Notes: generated by a model from the letters alone, not told the origin. A stretch of DNA of 60,512 bases from an uncultured Rivibacter sp. (GCA_946480925.1 CAMLLU010000033.1:1-60512), one strand, 5' to 3'. Shown: positions 36,103 through 47,371, counted from the first letter of the stretch. Numbers and translations are program-made.

Positions 36103-36573
36103 ATGGCCCTCACGCTCACGCTGCAGGTCAACGGCAAGACCGTCACGCGACAGGTCGAGCCGCAGACCCTTCTGGTCACCTTCTTGCGCGAAGACCTTCG
36201 ACTCACCGGCACCCACGTCGGCTGCGACACCGCGCAGTGCGGTGCCTGCACCGTGCACCTCGACGGCCGCGCCGTGAAGTCCTGCAACATGCTTGCGGTG
36301 CAGGCGCAGGACGCGCAGGTCACCACCATCGAAGGCCTGGCCCCGGCCAACGGCGAGCTGCACCCCATGCAGGCCGCCTTCAAGGAATGCCACGGCCTGC
36401 AATGCGGCTTCTGCACGCCCGGCATGGTGATGAGCGCGATCGACCTCGTGCAGCACCACCCGCATGCCACCGAGCAGCAGATCCGCGAGGGACTCGACGG
36501 CAATTTCTGCCGCTGCACCGGCTACCAGAACATCGTCAAGGCGGTCCAGCAGGGCGCCCGCGCGATGAAGTGA
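36103..36573 (+). CDS. coxS: Molybdenum hydroxylase iron-sulphur subunit (CoxS-like)
   Basis: This small subunit (156 residues) carries two [2Fe-2S] clusters. Cys sets are GCDTAQCGACTVHL plus Cys in KSCN for the plant-type cluster, and QCGFCTPGM plus FCRCTGYQN for the second. It is the first gene of a coxS-L-M-D-E-G-like run and precedes the large subunit by 114 bp. Confidence 0.95.
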   Translation: MALTLTLQVNGKTVTRQVEPQTLLVTFLREDLRLTGTHVGCDTAQCGACTVHLDGRAVKSCNMLAVQAQDAQVTTIEGLAPANGELHPMQAAFKECHGLQCGFCTPGMVMSAIDLVQHHPHATEQQIREGLDGNFCRCTGYQNIVKAVQQGARAMK

Positions 36574-36687
36574 CGACACCCCGCTCGCCGGGTACGGCGA
36601 TCGACCTCCGAGAGGGGCGGGCCTTGCTTGGGGCGGCCCGGCGCGGCGGCCCTTGCAAGGCTCTAACGAGATGAGAGGACTTTCACC

Positions 36688-39039
<2,352 letters not shown>

Positions 39040-39060
39040 AGACGAACGAGGAGGCACGAT

Positions 39061-39849
39061 ATGCAAACCTTCGCTTATCAAACTCCCACCAGCGTGGCCG
39101 ATGCGGCGCGCCTGGCACAGGGCGCCGACGCCAAGCTCATCGCGGGCGGGCAGTCGTTGCTGGGTTCCATGAAGCTGGGCCTCATCGAGCCCGGCTCGCT
39201 GGTGGATCTGGGCCAGATCGCCGAGCTGAAAGGCATACGCCGTGACGGCGCGGCGCTCGTGATCGGCGCGATGACCACGCATGCCGAAGTGGCCGCGTCG
39301 AAAGACGTGATGCAGGCCGTGCCCGCACTCGTGGCGCTGGCCGAGGGCATTGGCGACCGGCAGGTGCGCAACCGCGGCACGCTGGGCGGCAGCCTGGCCA
39401 ACAACGACCCGGCCGCCGACTGGCCGGCAGCCGTGCTGGGCCTGGGCGCCACCGTACAGACCGACCGGCGCAGCATCGTGGCCGACGACTTCTTCAAGGG
39501 CTTGTACGAGACGGCCTTGCACGAAGGGGAAGTGATCACCGCAGTGCGCTTCCCCGTGCCCGAGAAAGCGGCGTACGTGAAGTTCGCGCAGCCCGCGTCG
39601 CGCTTCGCCTTGGTGGGCGTGTTCGTGAGCAAGGGATCGGCCGGTGCGCGCGTGGCGGTCACCGGCGCGGGGGCATGCGTGTTCCGCGTGAAGGCGCTCG
39701 AAGACAAGCTGGCCGCCAAGTGGGCACCCGAGTCATGCGACGCGGTGGCCGTGGCCGCCAAGGACTTGAACAGCGACCTGCATGGCTCGGCCAACTACCG
39801 GGCGGCCCTGATCCCGGTGCTGGCCAAGCGTGCGGTGGCGGCGTCGTGA
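39061..39849 (+). CDS. coxM: Molybdenum hydroxylase FAD subunit (CoxM-like)
   Basis: This 262-residue FAD-binding subunit passes electrons to the quinone or other acceptor. It has the FAD motifs LIAGGQSLLGSMKLGL and RNRGTLGGSLANNDPAADWPA. It starts 21 bp after coxL and ends 41 bp before the AAA+ gene. The order S-L-M differs from the M-S-L order of Oligotropha cox genes. Confidence 0.93.
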   Translation: MQTFAYQTPTSVADAARLAQGADAKLIAGGQSLLGSMKLGLIEPGSLVDLGQIAELKGIRRDGAALVIGAMTTHAEVAASKDVMQAVPALVALAEGIGDRQVRNRGTLGGSLANNDPAADWPAAVLGLGATVQTDRRSIVADDFFKGLYETALHEGEVITAVRFPVPEKAAYVKFAQPASRFALVGVFVSKGSAGARVAVTGAGACVFRVKALEDKLAAKWAPESCDAVAVAAKDLNSDLHGSANYRAALIPVLAKRAVAAS

Positions 39850-39890
39850 CGGCTCGCGCGCTGGCCGAGTGAGAGGGGGCCGCACATCCG

Positions 39891-40796
39891 ATGACCGAGC
39901 TGCCCGCCAGCATCGACGAAACCTTGCAAGCGCTGCTCGACCACGACTACGTGGCCGAGCGCTCGCTCGCGACGGCGCTGTTCCTGGCGCTCAAGCTGCA
40001 GCGCCCGCTGTTCCTCGAAGGCGAGCCCGGCACCGGCAAGACCGAGATCGCCAAGACCGTGGCCGCGATGCTGGGGCTGCCGCTGATCCGCCTGCAGTGC
40101 CATGAGGGGCTCGACCAGAGCGGCGCGGCCTACGAGTGGAACTACGCGCGGCAGATGATGGAGATCCGCCTGGCCGAGCGAGAAGGTCTGTCGCGCGAGG
40201 CGCTGGCGGAAGAGCTGTTTTCCGGGCGCTTCCTGATCAAGCGCGCACTGCTGCTGGCCATCGACCCGGCGCAGCCCTTGCCGCCGGTGCTGCTGATCGA
40301 CGAACTCGACCGTGCGGACGAACCGTTCGAGGCGTATCTGCTGGAGGTGCTGTCGGACTTCCAGATCACGATCCCCGAGCTGGGCACGGTGCGCGCGCAG
40401 GAGCCTCCGATCGTGGTGTTGACCTCCAACCGCACGCGCGAGATCCACGACGCGGTGAAGCGGCGCTGCCTGTACCACTGGGTTGGGTTTCCGGATGCGG
40501 CGCGGGAGATGGCCATTCTGGAGAAGCGCGTGCCTGGGGCTCCGGCGGCGCTGGCTCGGCAGGTGGTGGCGTTCGTGCAGGGGTTGAGGCGGATGGAGCT
40601 TTACAAGCTGCCGGGGGTGGCGGAGACGATCGAGTGGACTCGGGCTTTGGTGGCGCTGGATGCGTTGGTGCTGGATCCTGCTGTGGTGAATGACACCTTG
40701 GGGGTGTTGTTGAAGTATCAGGATGATTTGGGGAGGGTTTCGGGGGGGGAGGTGGGGAGGTTGTTGGGGGAGATTCGGGGTTTGGGTTCGCTGTGA
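39891..40796 (+). CDS. coxD: MoxR-family AAA+ ATPase (CoxD-like)
   Basis: This 301-residue chaperone-type ATPase probably helps mature the hydroxylase active site with CoxE. Walker A is GEPGTGKTE (about 44-52), Walker B LLIDELDRADE, and sensor text TSNRTREIHDA is present. The last 60 or so codons use G or T at the third position almost only, unlike the rest of the gene. That stretch meets a hairpin repeat just after the stop. Confidence 0.9.
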   Translation: MTELPASIDETLQALLDHDYVAERSLATALFLALKLQRPLFLEGEPGTGKTEIAKTVAAMLGLPLIRLQCHEGLDQSGAAYEWNYARQMMEIRLAEREGLSREALAEELFSGRFLIKRALLLAIDPAQPLPPVLLIDELDRADEPFEAYLLEVLSDFQITIPELGTVRAQEPPIVVLTSNRTREIHDAVKRRCLYHWVGFPDAAREMAILEKRVPGAPAALARQVVAFVQGLRRMELYKLPGVAETIEWTRALVALDALVLDPAVVNDTLGVLLKYQDDLGRVSGGEVGRLLGEIRGLGSL

Positions 40797-40807
40797 TTGC
40801 TTCCATG

Positions 40808-40880
40808 TTGGTGTTGTCGATGTAGCAGCGCGCCGGGGCGGATTCCCGGCGGGCTGTCACATCGACAAAACACACCACCA
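40808..40880. repeat. Hairpin repeat between coxD and coxE
   Basis: Arms TTGTCGATGT (40814-40823) and ACATCGACAA (40859-40868) enclose CGCCGGGG/CCCGGCGGG, making a long hairpin with GTGTT/AACAC flanks. Parts recur at 59814-60402, so it is a dispersed repeat in this genome. It may end coxD transcription. Confidence 0.85.
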
Positions 40881-40923
40881 CAAAAGCAACCAACCAACTC
40901 CGCCCCCCAGAAAAGCACCCAAG

Positions 40924-42141
40924 ATGCAAACCCCAAAAGCCCAAGGCCACCTGGCCGAAAACATCCTCCACTTCGCCCGAGTGCTAAGAACCGCCGGCCT
41001 CCCCCTCGGCACAGACCGAGTCCAACTAGCCCTCCAGGCCCTGCAAACGGCCGGCCTCGAAAGCCGCCAGGACTTCCACGACACCCTCCAGACCTGCTTC
41101 ATCGCCCGCGCCGAACACAAGACCCTCTTCGACCAGGCCTTCCACATCTTCTGGCGCGACCCCGACCTCCTGGCCCGCGTGATGGCCATGCTGCTGCCCC
41201 GCGTTGAAGGCCGCACCCCCGCCGCCAAACCTCCACCCGAAAACCGCCGCCTTACCGACGCACTGTTCCCGCCGCAACCACGCCCCACGCAACACCCGCA
41301 GCCCCAGCAGGAGCGCCTCGACCTCCACGCCGAAATGACCTGGAGCGACCGTGAAGTGCTGCGCCACGTCGACTTCGAAACCATGAGTGCCGCCGAATGG
41401 CAGGCCGCCAAGCAAGCCATCGCTACGCTGCAGCCCTTCTTCGAGCCACTGCCCACCCGCCGCATGCGCCGCAGCACCCGAGCGCAGCGCCCCGACTGGC
41501 GGGCCACGCTGCAATCCATGGCCCGCCACGGCGGCGAGCTGTGGGACATCCGCTGGCGCGCCCCGCGTGAACGCCCGGCACCGCTGGTGGTGCTGGCCGA
41601 CATCTCGGGCTCGATGAGCCGCTACTCGCGCATGCTGCTGCACTTCACGCACAGCCTCACCGCGCAGGGCCCGGCGGCCGACGTGCGCGTGTTCAGCTTC
41701 GTGTTCGGCACACGCCTCACGCACACCACGCGGCTACTGCGGGCGCGCGACCCCGACGTCGCCGTGGCCCACGTCACGCAGGCGGTGCAGGACTGGTCGG
41801 GCGGCACGCGCATCACCGAATGCCTGCACGAGTTCAACCGCACGTGGGCCCGGCGCGTGCTGTCGGCCGGGCGCAGCACCGTGCTGCTCGTCACCGACGG
41901 GCTCGAGCACGGCGACACCGTCCAGCTGCAGCAATTGCGCTTCGAGATGGAGCGCCTGCACAAGAGCTGCCGCCGCCTCGTGTGGCTCAACCCGCTGCTG
42001 CGCTATGCGGGCTTCGAGCCCAAGGCCGCGGGCATTCGCGCCATGCTGCCGCACGTCGATCACTTCGTGCCGGCGCACAACCTCGCCAGCCTGGAGCAGC
42101 TCTCGCAACTGCTTCGCGTGCAAGGCCGTCACGTCCATTGA
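40924..42141 (+). CDS. coxE: VWA-domain protein (CoxE-like)
   Basis: This 405-residue protein works with MoxR-type ATPases in cofactor or metal-site assembly. It has a VWA domain with metal-binding D-x-S-x-S in VVLADISGSMSRYSRM (Asp226, Ser228, Ser230). The ATG at 40924 was chosen; the upstream in-frame reading crosses the repeat. The first 40 or so codons are rich in A and C at third positions (CAA, CCA, AAA, CTA), the mirror image of coxD's end. Confidence 0.9.
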   Translation: MQTPKAQGHLAENILHFARVLRTAGLPLGTDRVQLALQALQTAGLESRQDFHDTLQTCFIARAEHKTLFDQAFHIFWRDPDLLARVMAMLLPRVEGRTPAAKPPPENRRLTDALFPPQPRPTQHPQPQQERLDLHAEMTWSDREVLRHVDFETMSAAEWQAAKQAIATLQPFFEPLPTRRMRRSTRAQRPDWRATLQSMARHGGELWDIRWRAPRERPAPLVVLADISGSMSRYSRMLLHFTHSLTAQGPAADVRVFSFVFGTRLTHTTRLLRARDPDVAVAHVTQAVQDWSGGTRITECLHEFNRTWARRVLSAGRSTVLLVTDGLEHGDTVQLQQLRFEMERLHKSCRRLVWLNPLLRYAGFEPKAAGIRAMLPHVDHFVPAHNLASLEQLSQLLRVQGRHVH

Positions 42142-42173
42142 ACCCAGACCCAAGACCACTCACGCCAACCACC

Positions 42174-42719
42174 ATGCAGATCACCAGCCAGCAAGTGCTC
42201 CCGGTTTCGCAGCAGCAAGCGTGGGACGCACTCAACGACACCGCGCTGCTGCAGGCGGCCATCCCCGGCTGCGAGTCCATCACGCCTGACGGGCAGGACG
42301 AATACGCGCTCGCGCTCACCGCCGCCATCGGGCCGGTGAAGGCGCGCTTCAAGGGGCGGCTCAAGCTCGCCGACCAGAACCCGCCCGAGTCGTACACGCT
42401 GCAATTCGAAGGGCAGGGCGGGGCGGCCGGCTTCGGCAAGGGCAAGGCGGCCGTGCGGCTGGAGCCCCGTAGCGCGCATGAAACGGTGCTGCACTACAGC
42501 GCAGACGCACAGGTGGGCGGCAAGATCGCGCAGGTGGGCTCGCGGCTGGTGGACATGGCGGCGCAGAAGATGACCAACGACTTCTTCGAAGCCTTCAACG
42601 CGGCGTTGCAGCAGCGATACGCTTTCGCCCCCTCGAGTGCGGGGCCCGAGGTGCCCGTCGCCAGCGAAGGCGTGTGGGCGCGGCTCGTGCGCTGGTGGCG
42701 CGGCTTGTGGGCACGCTGA
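42174..42719 (+). CDS. coxG: CoxG / SRPBCC family protein
   Basis: This 181-residue START-like protein is a frequent neighbour of molybdenum hydroxylase genes and may help recruit the enzyme to the membrane. It has MQITSQQVLPVSQQQAWDAL, AIPGCESI, FKGRLKLAD and GKIAQVGSRLVDMAAQKM, all typical of CoxG. The C-terminal end is Trp/Arg-rich (RLVRWWRGLW), fitting membrane contact. It ends the cox run. Confidence 0.9.
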   Translation: MQITSQQVLPVSQQQAWDALNDTALLQAAIPGCESITPDGQDEYALALTAAIGPVKARFKGRLKLADQNPPESYTLQFEGQGGAAGFGKGKAAVRLEPRSAHETVLHYSADAQVGGKIAQVGSRLVDMAAQKMTNDFFEAFNAALQQRYAFAPSSAGPEVPVASEGVWARLVRWWRGLWAR

Positions 42720-42903
42720 GTGCCAGTTTTCAAGGCGCAGCACCCGGTTGCGCCGTCGACCACCCGCCTAAGCAGCGCCAGGTGGAAAAAGCTGCTGTAG
42801 GACTTATCCGACACCACGCACCGCCTGCCACCGATCGCCAAGCATGCGCCCGGCATCTACGATTCAGGGCGAGTGACGGAGCCTCGAGGCGAAAGAGTCG
42901 GTT

Positions 42904-43323
42904 GTGGTGGACGGGACTGTTGCTGCTAAAGAAAGTTTGCGCGTGGTGCTGGTCGAGGATTCGCTCGCCATTCGCGCCCGTCTGATCGCCATGATCGAGG
43001 CGGTGGACGAGTGCCACGTGGTGGCGTGCTACGACAGCGAGCTTGATGCTCTGGCCTGGATGCAGGAGCAACCGTTCGACGTGGCGGTCATCGACCTCGA
43101 CCTGCGCGAAGGCTCCGGCTTCGGCATCCTGAAGGCGCTGCAATCCCAGCCGCCCTCGCGCATGAACGGCACCCGCCGCGTGGTGCTCACCAACCACGGC
43201 TCGCCGCGTGTGCGGGCCATCTGCCTGGGCCTGGGGGCCGACGCGTTTTTCGACAAGGCCTCGCAAGTCGAGGAGTTGCTCGACTACATCGCGGACGAGC
43301 AGCGCAAGCACGCCGAGGCTTAG
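42904..43323 (+). CDS. Single-domain response regulator (receiver only)
   Basis: This 139-residue protein is only a receiver domain: VVLVEDSLAIRARL gives the acidic pocket (Glu18, Asp19), Asp64 in VAVIDLDLREG is the likely phosphorylation site, and Lys is in FFDKASQ. The GTG at 42904 is the likely start. With no DNA-binding part it may act as a phosphate sink or adapter for the kinase at 45176-46645. It converges with the NarL-type regulator gene. Confidence 0.85.
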   Translation: MVDGTVAAKESLRVVLVEDSLAIRARLIAMIEAVDECHVVACYDSELDALAWMQEQPFDVAVIDLDLREGSGFGILKALQSQPPSRMNGTRRVVLTNHGSPRVRAICLGLGADAFFDKASQVEELLDYIADEQRKHAEA

Positions 43324-43439
43324 GCCTACCCCCGTAGCGCCTGTGGCGCTCCCCTCGAGGGGGCGGCCCTGGCGGACCGGCGGAGCCGGATCCGCGGCGC
43401 CTGCTGGGCAATACCCGGGAGGGCCTGCTGACCGCTGAC

Positions 43440-44072
43440 CTATTGGATCAGCCCGTGCTGCAGCGCGTAGTAAGTGAGATCGCTGTTGGTGCGCAGGTTA
43501 AGTTTCTCAAGCACGCGTGCCCGGTAGGTGCTCACCGTCTTGATGCTCACGAACAGGGCCTCGGCGATCTCCGAGACTGTCTCGCCCTTGGCCAGCCGCA
43601 GGAAGACCTGCAGCTCTCGGTCCGAGAGGCCTTCGTGCGGCGGTGCGTCGCCCACCTTGTTGAGGCCGCGCGCCAGCAGCTCGCCCACCTGGGGGCTGAT
43701 GTAGCTGCGCCCGCGCGAGACGACGCGAATGGCGTCGATCAACTCGTCGGGTTCGCAGTCTTTCGACAGGTAGCCGTTGGCACCCATCTTCAGGATGGTG
43801 GTGGCGTACTTGTCGGCCGGGAAGCTGGAAAGCATGAGCACCGGCAGGTCGGGTTGCGCAAGGCGGATGGCGCGCAGGATGTCGATGCCGTTCTGGTCGG
43901 GCATCGAGATGTCGAGCAGCAATACGTCGCAGGCCTGCTTGCGTGCAAGGTCGAGCGCCTCGCGACCGTTGGTCGCCTCGGCGACCACGCGCATGTCTAC
44001 CTGCGCCGAAATGAACTGCTTGAAGCCGGCCCGCACGATGCCGTGGTCGTCGGCAATGGCTACGTTGATCAT
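43440..44072 (-). CDS. NarL/FixJ-type response regulator
   Basis: This 210-residue regulator has a receiver domain (MINVAIADDHGIVRAGF, phosphorylation site Asp54 in LLLDISMPDQNG, Lys in GYLSKDC) and a LuxR helix-turn-helix from about residue 145 (LSDRELQVFLRLAKG, ETVSEIAEALFVSIKTVSTY). It is separated from the histidine kinase by the ferritin-like and entericidin-like genes but is a probable partner. It may bind the palindromes at 45071 and 47067. Confidence 0.93.
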   Translation of the reverse strand: MINVAIADDHGIVRAGFKQFISAQVDMRVVAEATNGREALDLARKQACDVLLLDISMPDQNGIDILRAIRLAQPDLPVLMLSSFPADKYATTILKMGANGYLSKDCEPDELIDAIRVVSRGRSYISPQVGELLARGLNKVGDAPPHEGLSDRELQVFLRLAKGETVSEIAEALFVSIKTVSTYRARVLEKLNLRTNSDLTYYALQHGLIQ

Positions 44073-44177
44073 GATGTTGCTTTGCGCGCCTCAACAACGA
44101 ACGACAAAAGCGAAAAGGCGGTGCACGGAACGCTCCGCTGCACCGCCGACGTATTGTGTGCTCCGAGATGTCTGGCC

Positions 44178-44735
44178 TTAAACGAGCAGGCTCGACAGCT
44201 CCTCTGCGTGTTCCTCTTCCTGCGCCAGGATCTCTTCCATCATGCGCCGCGTGGTCGGGTCGCGGTCGGCCAGGTAGCGGATCATCTCGGTGTAGCTCTC
44301 GATCGCGATGCGTTCCGCGATCAAGTCTTCCTTGATCATCGTCTTGAGGTCGGGCCCCACGGAGTAGTCGGCATGCGAGCGCTTGCTCAGGCCTTCGGGC
44401 GCCAGCTCGGGCACGCCGCCCAGCTGCACGATGCGCTCGGCGATGCGGTCGGCATGGGCCTCTTCTTCCATCGCATGCTGCTTGAACTCGGCCTTCACCG
44501 CCTCGGCGTCGATGCCCTGCGCGACGAAGTAGTGCGCCTTGTAGCGCAGCACGCAGACCCATTCAGTGGCCAGCGCGTCGTTCAGCAGGTTGAGCACGGT
44601 GTCGCGATCAGCTTGGTAACTGGATGTCATCGCGCCTTCTTCGACGTGGCGGCGCGCGCGATCGCGAATGGCCTGCAAGTCCATGACGAACCTGCTGGGC
44701 TTGTCGAGTTCCAGCGTGGGGGAGGTTGTGTTCAT
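44178..44735 (-). CDS. Ferritin-like domain protein (bacterioferritin-related)
   Basis: This 185-residue four-helix protein has a ferritin-like iron site: Glu in NDALATEWVCVLRY, EEEAHADRIAERI with the ExxH motif, ERIAIESYTEMI and EEEHAEELS with a second ExxH. The start at 44735 (MNTTSPTLELDK) leaves a short flexible tail, with the conserved region beginning near residue 35. A stress role in iron or peroxide handling is likely. Confidence 0.85.
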   Translation of the reverse strand: MNTTSPTLELDKPSRFVMDLQAIRDRARRHVEEGAMTSSYQADRDTVLNLLNDALATEWVCVLRYKAHYFVAQGIDAEAVKAEFKQHAMEEEAHADRIAERIVQLGGVPELAPEGLSKRSHADYSVGPDLKTMIKEDLIAERIAIESYTEMIRYLADRDPTTRRMMEEILAQEEEHAEELSSLLV

Positions 44736-44830
44736 GGGTTCGGTCTCGTCAAGGGGAGTGCCGGTCCGGGCCACCCTGGGGGGAGGGGCGGAGCGCAGGG
44801 CTTGCGGCCCGGACCGGTCACAACCTTTCT

Positions 44831-44971
44831 TTATTTCTTGGCATCCTGGGCAGCGCCCTGGACCTTTTCACCTGCCTTTTCGACGTCCTTGCCCACGCCT
44901 TCGATCGTGTTGCAGCCCGCCAGCGCGCCGAAGGCGATGCAGGTCAGCAAGGCGATCCATCTGCGTTTCAT
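44831..44971 (-). CDS. Entericidin A/B family lipoprotein
   Basis: This 46-residue lipoprotein is too short for routine prediction. It begins MKRRWIALLTCIAFGALAGC, a clear lipobox (LAGC, Cys20), followed by NTIEGVGKDVEKAGEKVQG, the entericidin signature. It is divergent from the histidine kinase gene, with a palindrome between them. Confidence 0.9.
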   Translation of the reverse strand: MKRRWIALLTCIAFGALAGCNTIEGVGKDVEKAGEKVQGAAQDAKK

Positions 44972-45070
44972 GGCAACTCCTGTGTTTTCGATAAGGGGTG
45001 CATGTCGTGTGCCTGGGCTAACTGTAGGGAGCCGGCCTGCGCCGCGCTGCCAGAGAACGCGGCGCATTCT

Positions 45071-45088
45071 TGTCAGACCACTCTGACA
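45071..45088. promoter_or_regulatory. Palindromic operator candidate TGTCAG-N6-CTGACA, copy 1
   Basis: TGTCAGACCACTCTGACA has perfect 6-bp arms. It lies in the spacer between the entericidin-like gene and the histidine kinase gene. With the following AACGC it matches 47067-47088 at 20 of 22 positions. Confidence 0.75.
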
Positions 45089-45175
45089 ACGCACGCGGTT
45101 TGCCTTGTAGCGGTACAGCGCCAGGTGCAGACTGTGGGCATAGCACCCCACCGAGGTGCCAGGAGAATTCCCCGC

Positions 45176-46645
45176 ATGTTCAAAGGCTTGTTCAGAGATC
45201 TGCGTCGCTGGCCGCTGTTCCACTCGAAACAGTCGCTGGGCGCATTCATTTGTGCCGTGGTGTCGCTGCTGGTGCTCGCCGTGTCGGAAATGGGCTACAG
45301 CGAGCTCAAGCACAGCTTCACCGCGGTGGAAGTGAACGACAAGCAGAAGGCCAACCTGCAACAACTGCTGACCTTGCTGGTCGACGCCGAGACCGGCTCG
45401 CGCGGCTATTTGCTCACCGGCGACGCCAAATACCTCGACCCGTACCGAAGGGCGATGGAATCCATCCCCGCCCTGCTCGATTCGATACGCGATCACTACG
45501 TCGCCGATCCCGACATGGTGAAGGTGGTGTCGGCGCTGGGCCGCAACGTCAACGCCAAGATCACCGAGATGGACATCACCGTGCGCCTGCGGCGCGACGG
45601 GATGACCGACGCCACGCGAGCGGTCGTCGAGTCCGACATCGGGCGCCAGCGCATGGAGCAGATCCGCCGCACGGTGGCCGACATGGGTGCGCTTCAGCGC
45701 CGTGAAGACGTGGAGCGACGCAACAAATGGCTGCGCCAGGCGCTGTGGGTGCGCCTGGGGGTGGCCGTGACCACGGCGCTCAGCCTGCTCACCTTCTTCT
45801 TCTACGCGCGCTACTACGGCCGCGTGGCCGCCGAAAAGGAACACGAGGCCAAGCTCATCGAGCTGGAGCGCGCCAAGCTCGAAAGCGAGGTGGAGCGTCG
45901 CACCGCCGACCTCACCGAGCTGGCCATCCACCTGCAGCGGGTGCGCGAGGACGAACGCGCCAAGCTGGCGCGCGAGCTGCACGACGAACTGGGCGCGCTG
46001 CTCACCGCCGCCAAGCTAGATCTCACCGCGTTGCGCATGGAACTGAAGCAGGCACCGCCTTCTAGCCAGGAACGCATCCGCCAGCTGGCCGAGACTCTTA
46101 CGCAGGGCATCCATCTCAAGCGCCGCATCATCGAAGACCTGCGCCCGTCCATCCTCAACCACCTGGGGCTGGTGGCAGCGCTGCAGAGCCTGGCCGACGA
46201 CTTTGCAGAGCGCAGCGGCCTGGCGGTGGAGGCGCGGCTCGACCCGGCTGTGCGGGTAGACCCGCAGGCCGGCATTGCGCTGTACCGCATCGTGCAGGAG
46301 GCGCTCACCAACGTCGAGAAGTATTCGAAGGCGCGCCACATCCACATCGATCTCAACGCGCGGCCCACCGACACGGTGCTGCGTATCCACGACGACGGGG
46401 TCGGTTTCGACCCCGCCACCGCGGTGCGCAGCGGCACGCACGGCTTGGCCGGCATGCGCCACCGGGCGCTGGCCTTGCGCGGCCAGTTCACGGTTCACAG
46501 CCGCCCGGGCCGCGGCACGCTGGTCGAGGTCGTGCTGCCGGTCACACCCGACAGCGAACCCGCGACCAGCACACCAGTACCTGCCGCACCCGCGGCCCAG
46601 CCCGAGCCGGCGCGGCTTTCGCAGCCGGCGTCGGTGGTGGGCTGA
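45176..46645 (+). CDS. CHASE3 sensor histidine kinase (NarX/DegS-type)
   Basis: This 489-residue inner-membrane kinase has a first membrane helix (about 22-42), an extracytoplasmic CHASE3 domain (about 45-180, VDAETGSRGYLLTGDAKYL), a second helix (about 190-215) and a coiled coil. The HisKA_3 domain reads LARELHDELGALLTAAKLDL (phospho-His269). The ATPase domain has IVQEALTNVEKYSKA, DDGVGFD and GTHGLAGMRHRA. The C-terminal 30 residues are Pro/Ala-rich. The ATG at 45176 follows AGGAG. It likely pairs with the NarL-type regulator at 43440. Confidence 0.92.
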   Translation: MFKGLFRDLRRWPLFHSKQSLGAFICAVVSLLVLAVSEMGYSELKHSFTAVEVNDKQKANLQQLLTLLVDAETGSRGYLLTGDAKYLDPYRRAMESIPALLDSIRDHYVADPDMVKVVSALGRNVNAKITEMDITVRLRRDGMTDATRAVVESDIGRQRMEQIRRTVADMGALQRREDVERRNKWLRQALWVRLGVAVTTALSLLTFFFYARYYGRVAAEKEHEAKLIELERAKLESEVERRTADLTELAIHLQRVREDERAKLARELHDELGALLTAAKLDLTALRMELKQAPPSSQERIRQLAETLTQGIHLKRRIIEDLRPSILNHLGLVAALQSLADDFAERSGLAVEARLDPAVRVDPQAGIALYRIVQEALTNVEKYSKARHIHIDLNARPTDTVLRIHDDGVGFDPATAVRSGTHGLAGMRHRALALRGQFTVHSRPGRGTLVEVVLPVTPDSEPATSTPVPAAPAAQPEPARLSQPASVVG

Positions 46646-46673
46646 AGCTGGGGACGGCAGGCTCGTTCATCTG

Positions 46674-46874
46674 TCAATGCAGGGTATTGAGCCAGTCGTC
46701 GACTTCGCGCTCGGCCTCGTCGCGGCGCTTGCCGTAGCGTTCCTGGATCTTGCCCTGCAGCTGCTCGCGGCGGCCGTCGATGACGTCGATGTCGTCGTCG
46801 GTCAGCTCACCCCATTTCTCGCGCAGCTTGCCCTTGAACTGCTGCCAATTGCCTTCGACACGATCCCAGTTCAT
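46674..46874 (-). CDS. CsbD family stress protein
   Basis: This 66-residue hydrophilic protein begins MNWDRVEGNWQQFKGKLREK and has the full CsbD pattern, with GELTDDDIDVIDGRREQLQG. CsbD proteins are induced by general stress. It is divergent from the DUF1328 gene and a TGTCAG palindrome lies between them. Confidence 0.95.
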   Translation of the reverse strand: MNWDRVEGNWQQFKGKLREKWGELTDDDIDVIDGRREQLQGKIQERYGKRRDEAEREVDDWLNTLH

Positions 46875-47066
46875 GGTTAATCCTTTCATTCGTTGACACG
46901 AGGTGTCGGCAGCGCGACCCTTCGTTCGCGGAAGGCCTGCTGCGCTGACGACAGAAGACTAGGTCCGCCGGGGGCGGACGAGCGTCGGACGGTATGTGGG
47001 CGCGACCGCGGGCTGTTTCCCGCCGCGGCGTCGGCCTGTGCTGACAAGCGACGCGCCGAGCGGAGA

Positions 47067-47084
47067 TGTCAGCCCACGCTGACA
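47067..47084. promoter_or_regulatory. Palindromic operator candidate TGTCAG-N6-CTGACA, copy 2
   Basis: TGTCAGCCCACGCTGACA has perfect 6-bp arms and lies between csbD and the DUF1328 gene. A lone CTGACA half-site lies at 47041-47046, and an inverted pair TCAGCCG/CGGCTGA follows near 47091-47115. Confidence 0.75.
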
Positions 47085-47202
47085 ACGCTCTCAGCCGCTC
47101 ACTACGCGCGGCTGAGGCAATGGCCTAAGGATTGGGATGAGCGATCTGCCTAGATTGGAGCTGTCGGCCAGCGAAGGCCGTGCTGACCTGAAGGAGTTCG
47201 CC

Positions 47203-47367
47203 ATGTTGCATTACGCCGTTGTGTTCTTCGTCATTGCGCTGATTGCCGCCGTGTTCGGCTTCGGCGGCATCGCAGCCGGTGCCGCAGGCATTGCGCAGAT
47301 ACTGTTCTTCATCTTCGTGGTCATGGCTGTCGTGACCTTCATCCTCAGCCTCATCAAGAAGGGCTAG
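47203..47367 (+). CDS. DUF1328 small membrane protein
   Basis: This 54-residue protein has two hydrophobic helices and the family text [38 protein letters not shown]. The start at 47203 follows AAGGAG. These proteins are common beside CsbD and other stress genes; the function is unknown. A good terminator follows. Confidence 0.93.
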   Translation: MLHYAVVFFVIALIAAVFGFGGIAAGAAGIAQILFFIFVVMAVVTFILSLIKKG

Positions 47368-47371
47368 GGGC

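Noticed and set aside
43324..43439. Terminator between the two convergent regulator genes
   Set aside because: CCCCTCGAGGGG is a short palindrome but has no T-run on either strand and no loop, so I could not support it.
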